Assembly: GCA_029844215.1 (NCBI GenBank)
Contig: CM056733.1
Span: 53,147,142 to 53,211,141, forward strand
Source of the DNA: Przewalskia tangutica
Taxonomy: Eukaryota; Streptophyta; Magnoliopsida; Solanales; Solanaceae
Reading direction: 5' to 3'
Length of the DNA stretch: 64,000 nucleotides
Part shown: piece by piece, positions 45,801-58,060 of the stretch
Layout of the letters: each line of letters opens with the position of its first letter
Numbering within the stretch: the first letter of the stretch is position 1
Program-made: the position numbers and the translations under genes
The notes under the pieces: model-generated
The model's database searches: none
What the model was told of the DNA's origin: nothing
Seen by the model: only the letters and a program-made list of their open reading frames with translations

Positions 45801-47871
45801 ACTTGAGACAGGGTTATAAGCTAAATATGAAATGCAAAACAAAGACTAGAACATAATAAGATAGCAGGTTAGTTTCAAATAGTGCAAAGTGTTGATGCAA
45901 ACACCATCTAGACAAACAGTAGATAAGGAATGATGCAAGTTAACTTTAGAAGACTTTTCTCATGATAATAGGGAATCATTTTGACACTTAAACAGGCAGG
46001 ACAAGCATAGAGTTGATTCCGTAGCTGTTTTAGACAAATGGGGATGACCAAACAACCACTCGGAGACAAAATTTAGATACGTAAAGTTATTTAGGCCAAG
46101 ACACACACGCGATCGTATTCACGCGACTTATCGGGCATAGTAACGTCTCGTAAGCAGTACAACATAGTTGGGATGACTATCAAGTATACTACGAGTCAAG
46201 TAACTAGCCTAACTAGATAAACAATTAAAGGCCAATCAACGATTCTGAAGATTCAACCAGACAACATACTTCAAAGATTAGCTCATATAAATTCACATTA
46301 CACTTGATAATAAAAGAGCCTAAGCTAGTCAATAACTAGCTAATTCAACTGGATATCTAAAGCATTAGCCATTTGTCATACGACGCTTATTAATCAAATA
46401 ATATTAACACACATAAATCAAGCGACCTATCACATTTATTAGCATTATATTGACTAATCAGAATTGGACAATATATATACTGCTATCTATTTATTTAATG
46501 GAAGAACTAAACATGCTTGAACTACTAACGACAAGTCGAGCGTACACAGATTCACGAAATGCTTAAAGAGAGGAGATAAACTCGATCTTACTGACCTTCT
46601 TCGGGCAGCGAATCGAGGCGCGTTTCGACTCATCGATTCCACTCGAAGAATATGTATGTGGGTGCGAATGAAGAAAAACAAAGCTTAAACACAAGAATTT
46701 TAAAACGAAGAACAAAGAGAAGATATATCAAAATTAATGCTTCCGAATCCGACCCCATAAAATGAAGAACAAATAGATGATATGCAAGATAAATTATCCA
46801 ATTCCGGGCCCCCCTCCAATGAAGAACAAAGGGGGTCTTTTATAGGTGAAATATTGGGTTTGAATTCGAAATAAAGCTGTTAGAGGTCTGATTTTTGGAC
46901 GATTTGTTGGTTCAAAAGCTGGATTTAAGGGAATGCAGGGCATGGGCGTGTGTCGGGTGAAGTGAAAGGAGTAGTTGGGGGTGCAGGGAGTGGGCATGGC
47001 AGCGGATTTGGGGGTGATGGGAGGGTGCGGCGGTTGAGTTTTAGGTTTGAGCCCTAAGGGCTGTTGACGATGGGGGAGAGGGAAAAGGTATAGGGGTTAT
47101 GGGCTGCGGGCGGGGCGACGGGTAAGGTATAGGGGCCTGGGGAGTTGGGCCGCGGGTCGTGGGCTGGGTAGTTATTTAGGTGGGCTGATTAGGTATTATA
47201 TTGGGCATTAGTTTTAGGAGTTAGTTTTAGGCAAAATTACTTAGTGGTAAATTAGATTGTTTAAATTGTGATTAAATTATTTAGGTGCTTTATTAGTCTA
47301 AATTATTACAAAAATAAAGACGGGCGTGCTATTTAATTAGTGCTTAATATTCTACAATGCGATGCCGTTATTAAAAACTTATTTATTATGGGTATTTTTA
47401 AATTAAAATTGAATGAGGTTTAGATTATTATTAAATTATTTAAATGCTAAATGCAGATATGACATTTAAGGGTTGCTTAATGCTTTTATAAATGAGACGC
47501 TATTAAAATGTATGTATTAGATTGAAATTAATTTAAATTACAAATAAAAATTATGAAATTGCCTTTAATAAATGCGAATATGCTATTTAACACGATGTGA
47601 TTGTTAAATTATTTATTTTATGTATTTATTTATTTATCGTTAAGGAATATTCGAGTTTCAATTAATGAAATTGCTTGTTATTAAAACGACGAATGCGGGC
47701 GTGAGACTCAAGGTGTGCTTAGTACTCTACGTAAAATGCGGTGCCATTAAATTGCTTATTTATGCATGTATTAATGTTTTATTGTTGTATTTTATTATTA
47801 CAAAATTGTTAAAAATTGGTGTAATTTTATAGTTAATGACTGGGCGGGAGAGTCAAAATTGAGTGTCAACA
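42828..47871 (-). repeat. Ogre-like 5' LTR
   Basis: 5044 bases, partner of 33940-38971. Differences are mostly scattered single bases, but they cluster at 46105-46255 and 47050-47165, where short GC-rich changes pile up. Confidence 0.9.
46837..46845 (-). promoter_or_regulatory. TATA box, Ogre-like 5' LTR
   Basis: CTATAAAAG on minus, about 1030 bases into the LTR. This is the copy that would drive the element RNA. Confidence 0.65.
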
Positions 47872-48049
47872 ACAACCAATGCATTATCATGTCATGTAAC
47901 ATTAGGGAAATCAACCCAAAATACTATGTACGTTCATTCTTTAAAAAGGAATCATTTCATGAAAATAACTCCATGATACTAACACTCGTAATATCAAGGC
48001 ACGTTTACTTTCCAAATAAAGTTTCTACACCTTTAGATATTCAATTCAA

Positions 48050-48290
48050 GATTTGAAATCAAGTAACTTCTGCCTTTAAATCAAGCCACTTCTTCTTTCA
48101 AAACTCAAGGAACTTACTTTTTAAATCAAGTAAACTCCCTTTTTCAAAATTAAGTAACTTATGCCTTTAAATCAAGTTACTTCTACTCTTTAAATTAAGT
48201 AACATATACTTTTCAAATCAAGTTACTTATTCTCTTTGAATCAAGTAACATATACTTTTCAAATCAAGTTACTACACCTTTTTCAAAACT
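48050..48290. repeat. Degenerate short repeat with TCAAGTTACT core (Gypsy-2 3' LTR)
   Basis: About ten imperfect copies of TYAAG(T/G/C)(T/A)AC spaced roughly 20-30 bases, in pyrimidine-rich surroundings (CTTTTCAAA). Confidence 0.7.
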
Positions 48291-49082
48291 AGTCATTTAT
48301 ACTTTCGAAGTCCAAGTCTCGTGTACTTTCAAAATTAATACTTTTATGAGCTGTGAATAGGTTATACTCGTTTATAACGATCTTATTAAAGCAGCCATGA
48401 TCTAGAAAATGTGATACAATTTTGTCTTATTTTAGTTTCTATGCAGATGGAGAATTCTACTCATTTCAATATAATTGATTGTCGATACATTTTTATTAAC
48501 GCTGCAATGACTTGTTCGACACCTATTCTCATTAGTGTAGTAAATTAGCAAAGTCAACTCGACTCCAATACTTCCTAACGACTCTTACCAACATCCCCCA
48601 TAAGACTTTGGTAAGAACTTAGGAATATTTTAGACATGCCTTTAGCATAAAATCAATAACATGAATACTTCCTAATGACAAGGCAAGTACTTTAAGAAAA
48701 CAAGTCACGTATACTCCAAATAACAAGACAAGTATACCTCAAGGATAATCATGTTGATAGAAGGAAGAAGTTCACATACCTCGTGACGACTAACCCAAAC
48801 GACAAGTAGCAATACGCTCCAATGTACTTCAACCTTCTTAGATATTCCACCCTCCAAGTAGAATATGCTACACGTAGTACTTCAACCTATAATGACGATA
48901 TCACTTCTATCAATAACATACTTTCTAGTATAAGACTTGTACCAAATAATGCCCTCTAATTCTACGAAAAATTGGGCAGCACTTCCTTTGTTTCTACGTA
49001 CTTTTCCACCTTTTCCAAGGCCCGTATTTCAATAACCAATACGCCACATTTAAGGCTCAACCAAACAGCTAACCAAAGGGGA

Positions 49083-49106
49083 TTACACGCCTAACTGGAC
49101 GTGTAA
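49083..49106 (-). other. LTR leader hairpin (Gypsy-2 3' LTR)
   Basis: On minus TTACACGTC and GGCGTGTAA pair over nine positions with one G-T mismatch around loop CAGTTA. Identical to the Gypsy-3 hairpin. Confidence 0.7.
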
Positions 49107-50277
49107 AATTTTTCCCCACAATTCATATATAACTAGTCCATTTTTAGTCAACACACTTAGGTTTTCTCGGCCACAATCAATCAACAATACAACATATAGT
49201 CCTTTCAATTCTTTAATCCAAGTCGTTACTCCAACATGTTATATCCGTCATAACAATTATAACAACTAAATTGATTATCAACTTCAATGGCTAACATGCC
49301 ATGTCTCGATTTTTAACCCTCAAATTATCTTAACACTTATCAATCTTCATTCCTTGTATCACAAGTTCATTTATCAACTACTATAACATGTAATCTTCAA
49401 TTACATTAGGAAGGCAAATATCATTACCTCAATAAGCCCAAATATAATCCAAGACTAAAAGTCGATTCTTAGCAACTCTAGCTCCTTTCCTTTATGTTCC
49501 AATCCACTCCAAGCAACCCTTAGAAGTTCATAACCAACTTCTCTTCAAGTTCCAACCCAAAATATGAAGAACACCTTAGGGTTTCATATTGCGACTAATG
49601 GATTAACATAGTATTTCTGGAATTTTTGTGTTTGGTTATCCTTAGTATACCACTAGGGACCTTTGGTTTGAATATTGGGATTTATCAAGCAAGATTGAAG
49701 AATTTTTTCTCTTCTAGAGAGCTCAAAACCGAGAGCCTCACTTTTTGCACACAAGTCTTGAATTTTTTTCTAAGTGTTGGAATAGTCTTGCACTAGTAGA
49801 GGATATATACTACAACCAGGGGGTGAGATCAAGACAAGTGTATGACCAAGGTGTAGCAAGACAAGTGGAGTGGGACCCACCTTCACTTGTCTCCAAAATA
49901 TCTAAGTCAAGCCAAGTCTTCCAAGACAAGTGGGGGTGACATGTGTCGCCCCCCAATTGGTCCAAAATATTTCCATCTTCCAAAATCTCAATAATTGGTC
50001 AAAATATCAAAAACCTTGTGGGCCCCACAAAATCGTAAAAATTTCCGGGTGTGCCACACATGACCAAATCTGGAAATAAAATTCCATAATTCCAATAAAT
50101 TCTATAAGTCCCAAATACCAAATTTGAGAATCAACTTCTCATTATTAAACACTTTTCCTTCACGGGTTTCCGAAATTTCTCTTAAGGACAAAGTGTATCT
50201 TCTATCGTTTCACGATTTAAACCTTAACGTCTTACGTACGTTCTCATATTCATGCGTTGGAACTATGGGGTGTAACA

Positions 50278-50292
50278 TTCTTTCCCCCTTAG
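50278..50292 (-). other. Polypurine tract, Gypsy-2
   Basis: CTAAGGGGGAAAGAA on minus, next to the 3' LTR start. Confidence 0.82.
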
Positions 50293-51628
50293 AAACATTC
50301 GTCCCAAATGTTCATACTAGGTTCATGCTAAACATATCTTGCTATAGTCTCCTTAAACTACATTCGGCGAATCCAATTGTGCCCCATATGGCCACAATAT
50401 ATCACACATGCATATACATCTCAAATCTAGAGTGTACATTATCACTCTTAACTCCCATTCATGGCCTAAAAGGATTCTCCTTTCGTACTTTCATTAGTCA
50501 TAATTATAAACACTTCAATTCTTTTAACACTTGTTCGTTCCTCTTCTTACTTGTCGTACTCTTCTCATACTTCCGAACTTATCCTAGTACACATACATAA
50601 TTTCAAACACTGCTTCTGATTTAAAATCCTTGGGGTTACTATATCCAAACTGGGTCATTATACTTAGATTCAATTTCCGTTAAGGCCCTTCTCGGCCCTC
50701 ACGACCCGGTTCTGGTGGAACGCGTCCACGAACTCGTACAACGATTAACTAGACTTGGGCCTCGCGCCCTCGTGACCCTATCACATAGCGAAACCACCCC
50801 CAACTGACCCACTCTATTTCGGGATACGGGTTGACCGACAATCAGCCCACAACCCGACCCATCGTCGCACTTAATTCTCATTCTTGGTCTGAAATAAATC
50901 TTACTACCCGAGAAGGCCTTGTACATCCAAGGTCTCAGCGGTCATCAATATTCTAAAGTTCACAATCGTTCTATGTTTCAGCTTACATTATCGGTCCCCA
51001 CATACGGGTAAGGTAGCTTCTTAAAATCTTATTGTCTTTATCACGACAACTCTAATTACTCCATACCAATATTATTCACAAAATCACTTAAGCGTACAAC
51101 ACAGCTTAATCTGACAACATGGTATGTCCTTAAGTCAATTGAACCTGATCTTCTAAGAGTCTATCACAATCTTAGACAGTTCATTACTTCCTGACTATTC
51201 CAAATCAATACACAAATAAAACCTAGGTATGGATTCAATGAACCGTTTCACACCTACCAAGTACTTATTAAGGCTTAACCAACTCATGGTAATTCGTAAT
51301 CACTTTAGACAACACACATGGCTCCAAATATATACGCTCGTACAAATATACATCAACATAATACCATTTATATGATAATTTTACCAACCTGGATACACAA
51401 TCCATATAACCTTTCTGGGCCACTGTTGCCTTTCTCGTAGCTGCAATCACAATAATACGTTAGGGAGAGACCACCCTAACAACACAGCTCTATCGCACGA
51501 TCTCAGAGTGAGAAGAAGGGAAACCAATCCTAAATGTACAATAGCCTCATGTTTATAAATGTGGTGCACAACACACCAATAAACAAGACTCTACTATACA
51601 CGGTCTGTAGACATTCCGAGGACTAAAA
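50293..51628 (-). other. Gypsy-2 inside, no gag or pol
   Basis: The end near the purine tract (CATTTGGGACGAATGTTTCTAA on minus) and the tract at 50760-50870 resemble the 3' inside of Gypsy-1 and -3. The end near the primer site (about 51440-51628) matches their 5' leader, including the GTGTTGTGCACCACA stretch. The gag segment between these two parts is gone. Confidence 0.75.
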
Positions 51629-51640
51629 GCTCTGATACCA
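51629..51640 (-). other. Primer binding site, Gypsy-2
   Basis: TGGTATCAGAGC on minus, a perfect match to the usual initiator tRNA-Met site, three bases from the LTR end. Confidence 0.9.
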
Positions 51641-52458
51641 CTCTGCCACGTCTCGAACCCCGGGCCCGCGACTGGTGCCCTACCTGGGCACCCTTCTATT
51701 CATACATCACAATAAACTGCAGAAGATAAATATACTTATTTTTTTTTCTTAAAACAAAGGCAAAGCCGATAAGGCTGCCATCATATAAGTCACCCGAAAG
51801 GGTCTACACTGTTCAACAATGTAAATACAACTCTTGCCAATCCAGCCCATATATGAATACAGACCTCTAAGAGTTTGGACAAACACTATGACGGGACAAG
51901 GCCCCGCCGTACCTATGAATATACCTAGACATAATGACAAGCTCCGAAACATTGGAGTTATCTCAAAATGCTGAACCAGGATCCTAAGCTCGCGGATCCA
52001 CAACTGTGTACCTAGACCTGCGGACATAAACGCAGCCCCCCGAAGGTGGTCAGTACAACAGGTACCAAGTATGGAATGAAAATAAAGTACAGTAAACAAA
52101 TCATAACTGTACCGAAGAATGACATGGGCAATTATGAAAATCAAATACCAGATCCTACCGTGTCATATAAAATAAAAGCCAACCGTACCTTGCATCACTG
52201 TATCACTGTATGATTGTACCACCGTACTACTGTACTTTATATAAACAAATGAGAGTCAACTGAGCCTTTTAAAAATGTCTTTTAAAAGTGAGACCAATCG
52301 TGTCATTTCAAATCATGAAATAAATACCATTTCAAATATGAAATCAATCGTACCTCTTTCAAATATAAAAGTCATGTCAAAATTATGGACGTATGTCCAT
52401 ACAAACAACTACTGTCATAGGAGTTGAACCCGAACATTATACACAAATACTGCCCTGT

Positions 52459-52970
52459 AAGGTATTCTGCCCGATCCTATCTGGGACGCGATAAAGTCAT
52501 ATAATATATACTGCCCTGCCTATTAAGATATACTGCTCGGCCCATTCTGGGACACGGTAAAGTCATGTAAAGTCTGCCCATTAAGGTATACTGCCCGACC
52601 CTTTCTGGGACGCGATAAAGTCATGTAAAGTCTACACATTAAGGTATACTGCCCGACCCTTTCTGGGACGCGGTAAAGTCATGTAAAGTCTGCCCATTAA
52701 GGTATACTGCCCGACCTTTTCTAGGACGCGATAAAGTCATGAAATCCATATACTTCTACTGCCCGACCTTCTAGTGAAGGTGCGATGAACCTATAAGAAA
52801 TACCCACGAACTGCCCAGTCCAATTCTGGGATGCGGTAAAGGGTATACTGCCCGACCCATTTTGTGACGCGGTAATGTCATATAAGGTATACTGCCTGGC
52901 CCTTTCTGGGACGCGGTAAACTTCTCATCCAAGGTATACTGCCCGGCCCAATTTTGGGATGCGGTTCAAA
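52459..52970. repeat. 58-bp tandem array in Gypsy-2 5' LTR
   Basis: Units start at 52459, 52525, 52583, 52641 and 52699 (66 then 58 apart), with further irregular units to 52970. The irregular end differs from 33600-33780, so the array changed after the element inserted. Confidence 0.87.
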
Positions 52971-53274
52971 TATAAAGGACTGTACACATATAACTATCAC
53001 AAGCAACTATGTGCAATTTAAATCATCTTTGACATTCCACAACTGTTATAACAAACTTCCCATAAAACCGTTATAACGACTTTCATTTAGAAAACTACAG
53101 CACTACCACATCTTTTCTTTTAATACAACCAAGACATTATCATGTCATGTAACATTAGGGAAATGAACCCAAAGTACAATGTACGTTCATTCTTTAAAAA
53201 GGAATTATTTCATGAAAATAACCCCAAGATACTAAAACTCGTAATATCAAGGCACGTTTACTTTCCAAATCAAG

Positions 53275-53530
53275 TTACTACACCTTTAGATATTCAATTC
53301 AAGGTTTGAAATCAAGTAACTTCTGCCTTTAAATCAAGCCACTTCTTTTTTCAAAACTCAAGGAACTTACTTTTTAAATCAAGTAAACTCCCTTTTTCAA
53401 AATTAAGTAACTTATGCCTTTAAATCAAGTTACTTCTACTCTTTAAATTAAGTAACATATACTTTTCAAATCAAGTTACTTATTGTCTTTGAATCAAGTA
53501 ACATATACTTTTCAAATCAAGTTACTACAC
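53275..53530. repeat. Degenerate TCAAGTTACT-core repeat (Gypsy-2 5' LTR)
   Basis: Same array as at 48050-48290, with very similar copy number. Confidence 0.7.
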
Positions 53531-54336
53531 CTTTTTCAAAACTAGTCATTTATACTTTCGAAATCCAAGTCTCGTGTACTTTCAAAATTAATACTTTTAT
53601 GAGTTATGAATAGGTTATACTCGTTTATAACGATCTTATTAAAGCAGCCATGATCTATAAAATGTAATACAATTTTGTCTTATCTTAGTTTCTATGCAGA
53701 TGGAGAATTCTACTCATTTCAATATAATTGATTGTCGATACATTTTTATTAACGCTGCAATGGCTTGTTCGACACCTATTCTCATTAGTGTAGTAAATTA
53801 GCAAAGTCAACTCGACTCTAATACTTCCTAACGACTCTTACCAACATCCCCCCAGAAGACTTTGGTAAGAACTTAGGAATATTTTAGACATGCCTTTAGC
53901 ATAAAATCAATAACATGAATACTTCCTAATGACAAGGCAAGTACTTTAAGAAAACAAGTCACGTATACTCCAAATAACAAGACAAGTATACCTCAAGGAT
54001 AATCATATCGATAGAAGGAAGAAGTTCACATACCTCGTGACGACTAACCCAAACGACAAGTAGCAATACGCTCCAATGTACTTCAACCTTCTTAGATATT
54101 CCACCCTCCAAGTAGAATATGCTACACGTAGTACTTCAACCTATAATGACGATATCACTTCTATCAATAACATACTTTCTAGTATAAGACTTGTACCAAA
54201 TAATGCCCTCTAATTCTACGAAAAATTGGGCAGCACTTCCTTTGTTTCTACATACTTTTCTACCTTTTCCAAGGCCCGTATTTCAATAACCAATACGCCA
54301 CATTTAAGGCTCAACCAAATAGCTAACCAAAGGGGA

Positions 54337-54360
54337 TTACACGCCTAACTGGACGTGTAA
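54337..54360 (-). other. LTR leader hairpin (Gypsy-2 5' LTR)
   Basis: Same 24-base sequence as at 49083-49106. Confidence 0.7.
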
Positions 54361-55734
54361 AATTCTGCCCCACAATTCATATATAACTAGTCCATTTTTA
54401 GTCAACACACTTAGGTGTTCTCGGCCACAATCAATCAACAATACAACATATAGTCCTTTCAATTCTTTAATCCAAGTCGTTACTCCAACATGTTATATCC
54501 GTCATAACAATTATAACAACTAAATTGATTATCAACTTCAATGGCTAACTTGCCATGTCTCGATTTTTAACCCTCAAATTATCTTAACACTTATCAATCT
54601 TCATTCCTTGTATCACAAGTTCATTTATCAACTACTATAACATGTAATCTTCAATTACATTAGGAAGGCAAATATCATTACCTCAATAAGCTCAAATATA
54701 ATTCAAGACTAAAAGTTGATTCTTAACAACTCTAGCTCCTTTCCTTAATGTTCCAATCCACTTCAAGCAACCCTTAGAAGTTCATAACCAACTTCTCTTC
54801 AAGTTCCAACCCAAAATATGAAGAACACCTTACGGTTTCATGTTTCGACTAATGGATTAACATAGTATTTCTGGGATTTTTGTGTTTGGTTATCCTTAGT
54901 ATACCACTAGGGACCTTTGGTTTGAATATTGGGATTTATCAAGCAAGATTGAAGAAATTTTTCTCTTCTAGAGAGCTCAAAACCGAGAGCCTCACTTTGT
55001 GCACACAAGTCTTGAAATTTTTTCTAAGTGTTGGACTAGTCTTGCACTAGTAGAGGATATATACTACAACCAAGGGGTGATATCAAGCTAAGTGTATGGC
55101 CAAGGTGTAGCTAGACAAGTGGAGTGGGACCCACCTCTACTTGTCTCCAAAATATCTAAGTCAAGCCAAGTCTTCCAAGACTAGTGGGGGTGACACGTGT
55201 CGCCCCCCAATTGGTCCAAAATTGTTACACCCCGTAGTTCCAGGATATGTATGTGAGGACGTACGTACGAGAATACGACATTAGGGTTGGAAAGGAAGAA
55301 ATATGTGATTTTTCGACGGAAAAGTTTCCGGATTTTGTGAAGGAAAAAGGTTCGTTAATGGGAATTGGATTCCCAGATTTGGTATTTGGACTTCTTGGAT
55401 TATAATAGAATTATGGAATTTTATTTCCGGATTTGATCACGTGGGGCCCACGGGGAAAATTTACGGTTTTGTGGGGCCCACTTTGTTTTCGAGATTTTTG
55501 GCATTACGGATATTTTCGGAAGAAGAAATATTTTGGACGAGTAGGGGGCGACACGTGTCACCCCCATGTGGCCAAGTGTGGCCGATTTTTGTTGCCAAGT
55601 GGCTATGGCCGAATGGCACTTCTGAGTGGCAAGCCACTCTTTCTTCTTTATGTAGGCATGTGGATGGTGGGACCCACACACACTTGTCCCCCAATCTCAC
55701 CACACACTTGCCTTGATCTTGGCCTTTGATTTCT

Positions 55735-55743
55735 CTATAAATA
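55735..55743 (+). promoter_or_regulatory. TATA box, Gypsy-3 5' LTR
   Basis: CTATAAATA followed by CCCCCC, 512 bases into the LTR. Confidence 0.7.
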
Positions 55744-56260
55744 CCCCCCTTAAGTTGCAAGACTTCTTCATCCACACTTGAGTTTTTCCAAGGCAAAAAT
55801 ACTTCCTCCCTTTTTGTAGTGTTCTCGTCCACCCCCCCCCCCCCACTTTGTGTAGAGAAATACTTCAAATGTTGTTGTATAAATCCCAAATACCTTAGCC
55901 TAGTGTCCCTAGTAGTATTCTAAAGTAATCCCAACATAAGAGCCCGAAAATACTACTTTATTCCATAGTCGCAAATGAAACCCTAGGAAAATCTTCATAG
56001 CTTGGATGAAGTGTTAAGAGAAGTTGTTTAGAAACTTCTAAGGGTTGCTTGGAGCGGATTGGAGCGTAAGGAATAAGAGCTAAACGTTGCTCAGGATCGA
56101 CTTATAAATCTTGGATAATTTTGGGCTTATCCAGGTAATGATCTCTGTCCTTCTATTGTAATTGGAGATTACATGTTGCAGTGGTATATAATTGAGTATA
56201 TGATTTGTGGAAGGAAGATTGATAAGGTAAAGACTATATATTATATTGTGGGGCAGAATT

Positions 56261-56284
56261 TTACACGTCCAGTTAGGCGTGTAA
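56261..56284 (+). other. LTR leader hairpin (Gypsy-3 5' LTR)
   Basis: TTACACGTC and GGCGTGTAA, nine pairs with one G-U in RNA, loop CAGTTA, 526 bases after the TATA box. Confidence 0.72.
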
Positions 56285-57462
56285 TCCCCTTTGAGTTGTT
56301 ATATTACTGCGCCTTAAGAGTGGCATGTTGGCTATTTGTATCGGGCCTTGAAAGAGGTGGTGGTAAGTAGTTGCAGGGGAGGTGCTGCTGATTTTTCCGT
56401 AGAATAAGGAACCTTGTACTTAGAAATGTTCTACGAAGAGATCTAGAAGTTAATAGACGTTTTATGGCCGTTATAGGTTGAAGTACTACGAGTAGTGTAT
56501 TCTACTTGAAGGGTGGAAAAGGCTAGCAAGGGTATAGTACTTTGGAGCGTTTTGCTATTTGTCGATAATCGTCGCGAGGTATGTGAACCTCTTCCTATCC
56601 TTTCTAGCATGATTGTTGTGAACTATGTAGTACGGTAGATGTACGTGTGCTAAACGAATTTGGTCGATTTAAAACATAAAGTGTTATAATGGCTTTATGG
56701 GAAGTTAGTTATAACGATTTTATGTAAGTAAAAGAATGGGTTGTTGATTTTAAAAGATAAGAGACTCGACTTATATTTGACTTGATATGAACTGTTAAGA
56801 ACTTGAATTGTGTTAAAAAGTGGTGAAACCTCATTCGTGAGTAATGAGTACTTGGTTTTAAAAAAAAAAGAATAAGTTATATTGATTTCGGAAATGGGAA
56901 TAAGTATCGAACAAGCCATTGCAGCGTTAATAAAGGAAAATGTAATGACAAATAATTATATTAAAACATGTAGAATCCTCTATCTGCATAGAAGCTAAGA
57001 TAAGACAAAATTGTATTACATTTTATAGATCATGACTGCTTTAATAAGAATCATTATAAACAAGTATTGATCTTCTTAAATTCCAAAGTAAGGAACTTGA
57101 TTTCTAAAAGAAAAGAGACTTGAGGAATTGAAGTGTTTTTGGTTTAAAAAGAAGGCATGGTTTTGTCTTAAATTGGTTTTAAAAGAAGGTATGGAAATTG
57201 TTTTGGTTTACTTAAAATGATAGTTACTCTATTTTTTTGATACTACGGGTATCGTGTGACCTTCGTAAAAGAAATGGATCTTTTTGAATGAATTAAAGTA
57301 CGTAGTACCTTGGGGTTAAAACCCGGATTTGTTGTCGTAAAATGAAAGTCTATGAGTACGGTGAACTTGCCTATGCTTGTTGTGATAGCCTTTGTTGTGC
57401 AAGTGTTTTGATTCTATGCTCCCGAGTCTCTCGATGGAGGGCCGGCTATCTGGTTGATTGAT

Positions 57463-58060
57463 GGACATACTGACACGATGGGTGGCCCACGGGTATGATT
57501 CCACTATATGGATCCTTTTGGACATACTGACACGATGGGTGGCCCACGGGTATGCTTCCACTAGGAGTGTTATCTTGTTATTTGTTCTGGACATACTGAC
57601 ACGATGGGTGGCCCACGGGTATGCTTCCACTATGAGTGTTATCTTGTTATTTCCTTTTGGACATACTGACACGATGGGTGGCCCACGAGTATGCTTCCAC
57701 TAGGAGTGTTATCTTGTTATTTGTTCTGGACATACTGACACGATGGGTGGCCCACGGGTATGCTTCCACTATGAGTGTTATCTTATTATTTCCTTTTGGA
57801 CATACTGACACGATTTGTGGCCCACGGGTATGCTTCCACTAGGAGTGTTATCTTGTTATTTGTTTTGGACATATTGACACGATGGGTGGCCCACGGGTAT
57901 GCTTCCACTATGAGTGTTATCTTGTTATTTCCTTTTGGACATACTGACACGATGGGTGGCCCACGGGTATGCTTCCACTAGGAGTGTTATCTTGTTATTT
58001 GCTTTGGACATACTGACACGTTGGGTGGCCCACAGGTATGCTTCCATTTTGGGTGTTGTT
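57463..58060 (+). repeat. 69/70-bp tandem array with a 139-bp dimer period
   Basis: GGACATACTGACACG units start at 57463, 57520, 57589, 57659, 57728, 57798, 57867, 57937 and 58006. Spacing is 57 and then strictly alternating 69 and 70. Units alternate between a TAGGAGTG...TTTGTTCT form and a TATGAGTG...TTTCCTTTT form. Confidence 0.92.

Larger units (their letters stand above)
33940..47871 (-). mobile_element. Ogre/Tat-like element, non-autonomous, 13.9 kb
   Basis: Minus strand. 5' LTR 42828-47871, primer site 42807-42824, inside 38972-42827, purine tract 38972-38986, 3' LTR 33940-38971. The LTR start TGTTGACACCCAATTTTGACC and the primer site TGGCGACTCCGCTGGGGA are typical of Ogre/Tat elements. 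The inside is 3856 bases, far shorter than autonomous Ogre elements, and holds no gag or pol, only leader-like sequence and several tandem arrays. The target duplication is ACAAT (33935-33939) against ACAAC (47872-47876), one base apart. The empty site ACAAC survives in the sister LTR at 53125-53129. Confidence 0.88.
32431..50277 (-). repeat. Gypsy-2 3' LTR, split by the Ogre-like element
   Basis: Two arms, 32431-33939 and 47872-50277, match 51644-53129 and 53125-54907 onward of the 5' LTR. On minus it starts TGTTACACCCC at 50277 and ends GGCGTGACA at 32431. A TATA-like TATATATCC lies at 49802-49810. Confidence 0.88.
51644..55222 (-). repeat. Gypsy-2 5' LTR, cut by Gypsy-3
   Basis: Matches the two arms of the 3' LTR in order, without the Ogre-like insertion. 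By comparison with 49967-50277 the first 310 or so bases of the LTR are missing at 55222, where Gypsy-3 begins. A TATA-like tract lies at 55056-55064. Confidence 0.88.
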
